Source of the DNA: Mucilaginibacter sp. L196
Lineage (GTDB): Bacteria; Bacteroidota; Bacteroidia; Sphingobacteriales; Sphingobacteriaceae
NCBI RefSeq assembly: GCF_009765905.1
Contig: NZ_LMUO01000019.1
Coordinates: forward strand, 1-53,917
Reading direction: 5' to 3'
Length of the DNA stretch: 53,917 bases
Within the stretch, counting starts at the first letter, position 1, and every line of letters starts with the position of its first letter. Made by a program: the position numbers and the translations under genes. Shown in pieces: positions 48,909 to 53,917 of the stretch. The notes beneath the pieces were generated by a model. It searched no databases and was not told the origin of the DNA. It worked only from the letters and a program-made list of their open reading frames with translations.

Positions 48909-51299
48909 ATGAAACGTTATTGCTTGTCGCTCGTTATTCTGTTAGCAGTTTATTCATCAAATCTATCTGCTCAACAACATATGGATGTACAAATTTTAGG
49001 AAATGCGGAGAGCATCAATAAAGAGAACAATGTTTTAGTCATCAAAACAAAAGAAGCGGAAGCAAGGGTTTGGATATATAGCCCTACTATCATCAGGGTA
49101 AGTATTAGTAAGGAGCATAGCATTGATACTTCATTTGCCGTGGTACAACAGCCACAAGGAGATTTGCAATATAAAGAGAACGGCAAAGATGTTGAATTGA
49201 CCACATCAGCTTTAAAACTGGTTATTAACAAATCGCCGTTAAGATTTAATTTTTATACTGCCGATGGAAAAGCGTTAAGTCAGGATGATCCGCGATTTGG
49301 TACAAACTGGCAGGGCACAAGGGTGGTTAACTATCGTAAGTTATACAAAGACGAACGCTTTATTGGTTTAGGAGAGAAAACCGGAAACCTTGACCGCAGA
49401 GGCAGTTCATATGTAAACTGGAATACCGATGCGCCTAACCACGGCCCAACAACCGATCCTTTATATGAAACTTTCCCGTTTTTTGTGGGGATGCATAGCG
49501 GGTTAACTTATGGGTTGTTTTTTGATAATACCCATAAAAGCTATTTTGATTTCGGTGCATCAACCGATGAACAAACCAGTTGGTATGGCGCGGATGCAGG
49601 TGATATGAATTATTATTTCTTCGGTGCGCAAAGCGTAGCGCAGATTATTGAGGACTATACCTGGCTAACCGGTCGCATGGAAATGCCACCACTTTGGAGC
49701 TTGGGTTACCAGCAATGCCGCTGGAGTTATACCAGCGCTGCCGAAGTTTTAAGTATTGCTGACCGACTTAGAAAAGATAAAATACCTGCCGATGTAATGT
49801 ACTGTGATATTGATTACATGGATCATTACAAAATATTTACCTGGAACAAAACCACTTTTCCTGATCCGAAGGGGATGATAGATAAATTGAAAGCCATGGA
49901 TTTTCATCTGGTTACCATTGTTGATCCGGGAATAAAGGTTGAGGATGGATATAAACAACACGATGAAGGCGTTGCCAATAACTACTTCGCTACTTATCCT
50001 AATGGTGAAAAATACATAGGCAGTGTTTGGCCAGGCCGTTGCTATTTTCCGAATTTTACTGATAAAGCGGTACGCGACTGGTGGGGAGCATCATTTACAG
50101 CGCTTACTGAGCCCGGCGTAGAGGGTTTTTGGAACGACATGAATGAGCCCGCGGCATGGGGGCAAAATATACCATGGATGGTAAAGTTCGGCAAGTTTTA
50201 TATGCCCGAAATACGTAATGTATATGGCATGCAAATGGCGGAGGGCACTTATTTAGGTACTAAAAAGATATTAGGTAATAAACGCCCATTTGTGTTAACC
50301 CGTGCTGCGTATTCAGGCACACAACGCTATTCGGCGGTTTGGACAGGTGATAACTCGGCTTATGACGCGCACATGCTGTTAGGGCAGCGTATGGTAAACA
50401 GTTTGGGTATTACCGGCATGTCATTAGTAGGGGTTGACATTGGGGGCTTTACAGGCAACCCTACACCAGAGCTGATGGTCCGCTGGAATTCATTGGGTGT
50501 TTATACGCCGATGTTCCGTAACCACGCTGCAAAGGGTACCAAATACCGTGAGCCTTGGCGCTGGGGCAAAGCAAACGAGGCAATCATCAGGAAAGATATT
50601 GAGCAGCGTTATAAATTATTGCCATACATCTATTCAAGCTTTTATCAATCGCACTTAACGGGTTTACCAATAAGCCGCACATTAGCCATTAACTATACGC
50701 AGGAAGACAGCATTTATTCAGAGCATTTCCAAAATCAATTTATGTTTGGCGATGCTATTATGGTGGCACCGGTTGAAAGCACTAAATTGATAGAAGATGT
50801 TTATCTGCCAAAAGGCGAATGGTACCGTTTAACTACAGGCGAGAAATTTAAGGGCGGCAAAATAATTAAAGCACCAGCACCTTTAACTGATCTGCCGGTG
50901 TTTATTAAAGGAAGCGCCATCATCCCAATGCAAAGCCTGGTACAAAGTACAAACGAAAAAGGAGATGGTATTTTAAAGATAAACATATGGTACGGCTCAA
51001 AAGCTAATAGCTATGTTTATTATGAAGATGACGGTTCATCGTATGATTATCAGCAAGGCACTTTCTACAAACGTACCATCAGCTTTGATCCTAAAAAATC
51101 AGAGATAACATTGGGTGCGACTGAAGGTTCTTTCCCATCGAAATACAATAAGATTGAACTAGTACTGCATGGCTTTAAAGGCAACGTGAAAACATTTAAA
51201 GTGAATGGTGAATCTGTTAAACTTTACCCGAATGTTAAAGATGGTACAGATTACAGCACGTTTGTTAATAATAGTAAAGAGATAAAGGTTCAATATTAA
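48909..51299 (+). CDS. GH31 alpha-glucosidase, exported
   Basis: 796 residues with a signal peptide (MKRYCLSLVILLAVYSSNLSAQ). N-terminal beta-sandwich (about 25-255), then the TIM barrel. GFWNDMNEP carries the nucleophile Asp410, and VWTGDNSA the acid/base Asp481. SLVGVDIGGFTGNPTPEL and MFRNHAAKGT complete the GH31 pattern. The C-terminal region (from about 690) with YYEDDGSSYDYQQG matches the DUF5110-type beta domain. It should cleave terminal alpha-linked glucose from oligosaccharides in the periplasm or outside. No SusC/SusD pair is adjacent, so it is not in a polysaccharide utilisation locus here. Confidence 0.94.
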   Translation: MKRYCLSLVILLAVYSSNLSAQQHMDVQILGNAESINKENNVLVIKTKEAEARVWIYSPTIIRVSISKEHSIDTSFAVVQQPQGDLQYKENGKDVELTTSALKLVINKSPLRFNFYTADGKALSQDDPRFGTNWQGTRVVNYRKLYKDERFIGLGEKTGNLDRRGSSYVNWNTDAPNHGPTTDPLYETFPFFVGMHSGLTYGLFFDNTHKSYFDFGASTDEQTSWYGADAGDMNYYFFGAQSVAQIIEDYTWLTGRMEMPPLWSLGYQQCRWSYTSAAEVLSIADRLRKDKIPADVMYCDIDYMDHYKIFTWNKTTFPDPKGMIDKLKAMDFHLVTIVDPGIKVEDGYKQHDEGVANNYFATYPNGEKYIGSVWPGRCYFPNFTDKAVRDWWGASFTALTEPGVEGFWNDMNEPAAWGQNIPWMVKFGKFYMPEIRNVYGMQMAEGTYLGTKKILGNKRPFVLTRAAYSGTQRYSAVWTGDNSAYDAHMLLGQRMVNSLGITGMSLVGVDIGGFTGNPTPELMVRWNSLGVYTPMFRNHAAKGTKYREPWRWGKANEAIIRKDIEQRYKLLPYIYSSFYQSHLTGLPISRTLAINYTQEDSIYSEHFQNQFMFGDAIMVAPVESTKLIEDVYLPKGEWYRLTTGEKFKGGKIIKAPAPLTDLPVFIKGSAIIPMQSLVQSTNEKGDGILKINIWYGSKANSYVYYEDDGSSYDYQQGTFYKRTISFDPKKSEITLGATEGSFPSKYNKIELVLHGFKGNVKTFKVNGESVKLYPNVKDGTDYSTFVNNSKEIKVQY

Positions 51300-51309
51300 T
51301 TCAATAATT

Positions 51310-51387
51310 GGGTGTCATGCTGAGCGTAGTCGAAGCATGTGGGCAGGCCTTTACGCACATGCTTCGACTACGCTCAGCATGACACCC
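51310..51387. repeat. perfect 32-bp GTCATGCTGAGCGTAGTCGA palindrome
   Basis: Left arm 51310-51341 and right arm 51356-51387 are exact reverse complements over 32 nt around a 14-nt loop. The arms contain GTCATGCTGAGCGTAGTCGA plus AGCATGTG. It lies between the convergent GH31 and dnaK genes. It is the longest perfect palindrome of the window. Confidence 0.95.
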
Positions 51388-51410
51388 TTTTTTTAGAAGT
51401 ATTAAACAAA

Positions 51411-51446
51411 AAAAATCCCGGTTGAAATTTCCAACCGGGATTTTTA
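51411..51446. terminator. bidirectional terminator between GH31 and dnaK
   Basis: AAAAATCCCGGTTG, loop AAATTTC, CAACCGGGATTTTT. The stem is flanked by A-run and T-run, so it can end transcripts from both strands. For dnaK it lies 31 nt past the stop. Confidence 0.92.
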
Positions 51447-51476
51447 GTTTTTCTATCTATTAGGAGATAGGGAGAA

Positions 51477-53387
51477 TTATTTTACTTCTTCGAAGTCAAC
51501 ATCTGTTACGTTGTCGGCATTGCCTTCAGCATGAGCTTCCGGGCCACCTTGTCCGTCAGCGCCTGGTTGTGCCTGGCCTGCGTCAGCAGCAGCTTTGTAC
51601 ATATCTTCAGATGCAGCAGTCCATGAAGTGTTTAACTCATTTTGAGCAGCTTCAATGTCGGCTAAGTTTTTAGAAGCAAAAGCATCTTTCAGTTTTTTCA
51701 AACCTTCTTCGATAGGCGCTTTTTTATCTGCAGGTATTTTATCACCATATTCTTTCAATTGTTTTTCAGTTGAGAAGATCAGGGCATCAGCAGCGTTAAG
51801 TTTTTCAACTTCTTCTTTTGCAGCTTTATCGGCATCAGCGTTAGCTTCAGCTTCATCTTTCATACGTTTGATCTCAGCATCAGTTAAACCTGAAGAAGCT
51901 TCGATACGGATGTTTTGTTCTTTACCTGTTGCTTTGTCTTTAGCAGCCACATGTAATATACCGTTAGCATCAATATCAAATGTTACTTCGATCTGAGGCA
52001 CACCACGAGGTGCTGGTGGTAAACCATCTAAGTGGAAACGGCCTATAGTACGGTTACCCGCAGCCATTGGGCGCTCACCCTGTAATATGTGGATCTCTAC
52101 TGACGGCTGGCTATCAGACGCGGTTGAGAATGTTTCAGATTTTTTAGTGGGGATAGTTGTGTTAGCCTCGATTAATTTGGTCATTACACCACCCATAGTT
52201 TCAATACCTAATGAAAGCGGGGTAACATCTAACAATAACACATCCTTAACTTCGCCGGTTAATACACCACCTTGAATAGCAGCACCAATTGCTACAACTT
52301 CATCAGGGTTTACACCTTTTGAAGGCGCTTTACCGAAGAATTTTTCAACCGCTTCCTGTATAGCAGGGATACGGGTTGAACCACCTACTAAGATCACTTC
52401 ATCAATATCAGAAGTTTTTAAGCCTGCATTTTTCAATGCTGAACGGCAAGGATCAATAGTACGTTTGATTAAGCTATCAGCTAATTGTTCAAATTTAGCA
52501 CGGGTTAAAGTTTTAACCAAGTGTTTAGGCATACCATCAACAGCAGTGATATATGGTAAGTTAATTTCTGTTTGAGCAGTGCTTGATAATTCAATTTTAG
52601 CTTTCTCAGCTGATTCTTTTAAACGTTGTAAAGCCATTGGATCTTTACGCAGATCAATACCTTCGTCGTTTTTAAAATCGTCAGCCATCCAGTCGATAAT
52701 AACCTGGTCAAAGTCATCACCACCTAAGTGAGTATCACCATCGGTTGATTTTACTTCGAAAACGCCATCACCTAATTCCAGGATAGACACATCATGTGTA
52801 CCACCACCGCAATCAAATACAGCAATTTTCATATCCTTGTGTGCTTTGTCTAAGCCATAAGCTAAGGCAGCAGCAGTAGGTTCGTTTATAATACGGCGTA
52901 CTTTTAAACCAGCAATTTCACCGGCTTCTTTAGTAGCCTGACGCTGTGCATCGTTAAAATAAGCCGGAACGGTAATAACCGCTTCAGTAACTTCGGTACC
53001 TAAAAAGTCTTCAGCAGTTTTCTTCATTTTCTGAAGGATCATTGCTGAAATTTCTTGTGGAGTATAGTTACGGTCGCCAATTTCAACACGTGGGGTGTTG
53101 TTGTCGCCTTTAACCACTTTGTATGGTACACGAGATGCTTCTTTAGTAACTTCGTTAAAGTTGTTACCCATAAAGCGTTTTATAGAGTAAATAGTTTTTG
53201 TAGGATTGGTTATAGCCTGGCGCTTCGCCGGGTCACCCACTTTACGTTCGCCGTTGTCAACAAATGCAACTACTGATGGTGTAGTACGCTTACCCTCACT
53301 GTTAGGTATAACTACAGGTTCGTTACCCTCCATTACAGCTACGCATGAATTTGTTGTCCCTAAGTCGATTCCAATAATTTTAGCCAT
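51477..53387 (-). CDS. dnaK: chaperone DnaK (Hsp70)
   Basis: 636-residue Hsp70. The ATPase domain starts MAKIIGIDLGTTNSCVAVMEG, with VPAYFNDAQRQATKEAGEIAGL, VFDCGGGTHDVSILELGDG and VILVGGSTRIPAIQ. The substrate domain contains LLLDVTPLSLGIET (linker LLLDV) and the lid follows. The C-terminus ends DVDFEEVK, close to the EEVD-like end of bacterial DnaK. It refolds and protects proteins, helped by DnaJ and GrpE, neither of which is adjacent. Divergent upstream DNA carries palindromic and direct repeats. Confidence 0.98.
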   Translation of the reverse strand: MAKIIGIDLGTTNSCVAVMEGNEPVVIPNSEGKRTTPSVVAFVDNGERKVGDPAKRQAITNPTKTIYSIKRFMGNNFNEVTKEASRVPYKVVKGDNNTPRVEIGDRNYTPQEISAMILQKMKKTAEDFLGTEVTEAVITVPAYFNDAQRQATKEAGEIAGLKVRRIINEPTAAALAYGLDKAHKDMKIAVFDCGGGTHDVSILELGDGVFEVKSTDGDTHLGGDDFDQVIIDWMADDFKNDEGIDLRKDPMALQRLKESAEKAKIELSSTAQTEINLPYITAVDGMPKHLVKTLTRAKFEQLADSLIKRTIDPCRSALKNAGLKTSDIDEVILVGGSTRIPAIQEAVEKFFGKAPSKGVNPDEVVAIGAAIQGGVLTGEVKDVLLLDVTPLSLGIETMGGVMTKLIEANTTIPTKKSETFSTASDSQPSVEIHILQGERPMAAGNRTIGRFHLDGLPPAPRGVPQIEVTFDIDANGILHVAAKDKATGKEQNIRIEASSGLTDAEIKRMKDEAEANADADKAAKEEVEKLNAADALIFSTEKQLKEYGDKIPADKKAPIEEGLKKLKDAFASKNLADIEAAQNELNTSWTAASEDMYKAAADAGQAQPGADGQGGPEAHAEGNADNVTDVDFEEVK

Positions 53388-53443
53388 TATATTGTTTTTT
53401 CTTGATTGATATTTTATATACTATAGCTATTTATCAATGCTTG

Positions 53444-53474
53444 TGCCAATATTCGTTTGGCAGCTAATATTCGT
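53444..53474. promoter_or_regulatory. candidate operator upstream of dnaK
   Basis: TGCCAA (53444-53449) and TTGGCA (53457-53462) form an inverted repeat with a 7-nt spacer. AATATTCGT occurs at 53448-53456 and again at 53466-53474, 18 bp apart. They lie 57-87 bp before the dnaK start. No CIRCE (TTAGCACTC-N9-GAGTGCTAA) is present. Confidence 0.4.
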
Positions 53475-53565
53475 GAAATGAATGAGAATGAAACTTTATC
53501 CCGTCAGAAAAAGTCAAAATAACGGTGACAGGATGGCAGAAAATTGGACAGGGTTTATCTTCAAG

Positions 53566-53662
53566 CGTCATTGCGAGGAACGAAGCAATCTCTACATAAG
53601 CAGAGCGGATTTGTTTGTTTTCTCTGTATAGTATAGAGATTGCTTCGTTCCTCGCAATGACG
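53566..53662. repeat. perfect 29-bp GTCATTGCGAGGAACGAAGC palindrome
   Basis: Left arm 53566-53594 and right arm 53634-53662 are exact complements (29 nt) around a 39-nt loop. The same arm without partner is at 4378-4404. It lies in the gene-free stretch 53388-53917. Confidence 0.95.
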
Positions 53663-53685
53663 TGCGTGATGGCGGCATTTGCGAG

Positions 53686-53780
53686 CCTGCGTTAGGGAGT
53701 GAAACGGATACCGGCCTTTGCGCTTAAGGCCTATAGGCGTGTGAGTGAAAAGCTCGACCGCTGGATAGCGGGAATGCCCA
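53686..53780 (+). other. structured dispersed element (possible ncRNA)
   Basis: Consists of GCCTGCGTTAGGGAGTGAAA, then a hairpin GCCTT-TGCGCTT-AAGGC, GTGAGTGAAAAGCTCGACC, a hairpin CCGCT-GGAT-AGCGG and GGAATGCCC. The 88-131 region looks like a decayed partial copy. I recall similar GCGTTAGGGA...GAAACGG blocks scattered in Bacteroidota genomes but cannot name a family. No ORF fits. Confidence 0.5.
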
Positions 53781-53808
53781 AATGATCTTGCGCGCTTCGT
53801 TGACTCAC

Positions 53809-53906
53809 CCGACTACGCTGCGCTAGTCGACCTCTCTTCGCCTGCGGCGGAAAGAGGTAAGGACGATAGTCTTTTGCCCTCTTTCCCGTTTACGGAAGAG
53901 AGGGCA
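53809..53906. repeat. three successive palindromes at the right edge
   Basis: CGACTA-CGCTGCGC-TAGTCG (about 53809-53829), CCTCTCTTCGCC-TGC-GGCGGAAAGAGG (about 53831-53857) and GCCCTCTTTCC...GGAAGAGAGGGC (53876-53905). They directly follow the structured element and may belong to the same dispersed unit. The window ends at 53917 with no gene after dnaK. Confidence 0.6.
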
Positions 53907-53917
53907 GGTTAAGCGGC

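Noticed and set aside
53388..53560. CIRCE heat-shock operator before dnaK
   Set aside because: Neither TTAGCACTC nor GAGTGCTAA is present. Only the TGCCAA/TTGGCA repeat was found and it is reported separately.
1..53917. CRISPR array, phage or IS element
   Set aside because: No array of regularly spaced identical repeats and no transposase, integrase or phage gene was found; the repeats present are single palindromes or one 70-bp duplication.

Overview
The window looks like chromosomal DNA of a Bacteroidota bacterium, probably of the family Sphingobacteriaceae (Mucilaginibacter/Pedobacter-like). I infer this from the protein sequences (uL2 with DHPM, zinc-less bL36, head-GIN protein, FucP-type transporter, fungal-type TyrA), from promoters of the Bacteroidota form TTG-N(18-20)-TAnnTTTG, from the near absence of Shine-Dalgarno sites, and from dispersed GTCATT-type palindromes. 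No plasmid, phage, IS or CRISPR gene is visible.

Layout. 1-429: repeats, then a promoter. 430-3982: rpsL-rpsG-fusA-rpsJ, closed by a terminator. 3983-12461: an 8.4 kb block of unrelated genes lying inside what is normally one str-S10 cluster. It holds repeats, a small membrane ORF, an aspartic-protease-like lipoprotein, an EVE-like protein, a coiled-coil membrane protein, a fungal-type prephenate dehydrogenase, an acyl-CoA thioesterase, a secreted protein and a C45-type Ntn hydrolase. 12359-27659: a new promoter, then rplC through rplQ, including secY, map, infA, rpmJ and rpoA, ending in a strong terminator. 27778-36647: head-GIN protein, M1 peptidase, membrane protein, lpdA, crtZ, sugar MFS transporter, murB and an ECF sigma factor. 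36769-40937: Spy-like periplasmic protein, accA, tRNA-Gln, prs, rplY, pth. 41075-43501: a TonB-dependent-receptor-like gene broken by one in-frame TGA. 43509-51299: ArsC/YffB-like protein, second M1 peptidase, GNAT, M42 peptidase, nucleotidyltransferase, GH31 glucosidase. 51411-53917: dnaK on the minus strand, then palindromes and a structured dispersed element.

Together the window is dominated by translation and secretion housekeeping (30S and 50S proteins, EF-G, IF-1, SecY, Map, RpoA, L25, Pth, DnaK) with interspersed central metabolism (Lpd, AccA, Prs, TyrA, MurB) and envelope or exported enzymes. The items most worth a second look are the split ribosomal operon with its own terminator and new promoter, the nonsense codon in the receptor gene, the fungal-type TyrA, hairpins in most longer spacers of the ribosomal operons, the structured dispersed element at the right edge, and palindromic candidate operators upstream of the head-GIN, ECF sigma and dnaK genes.
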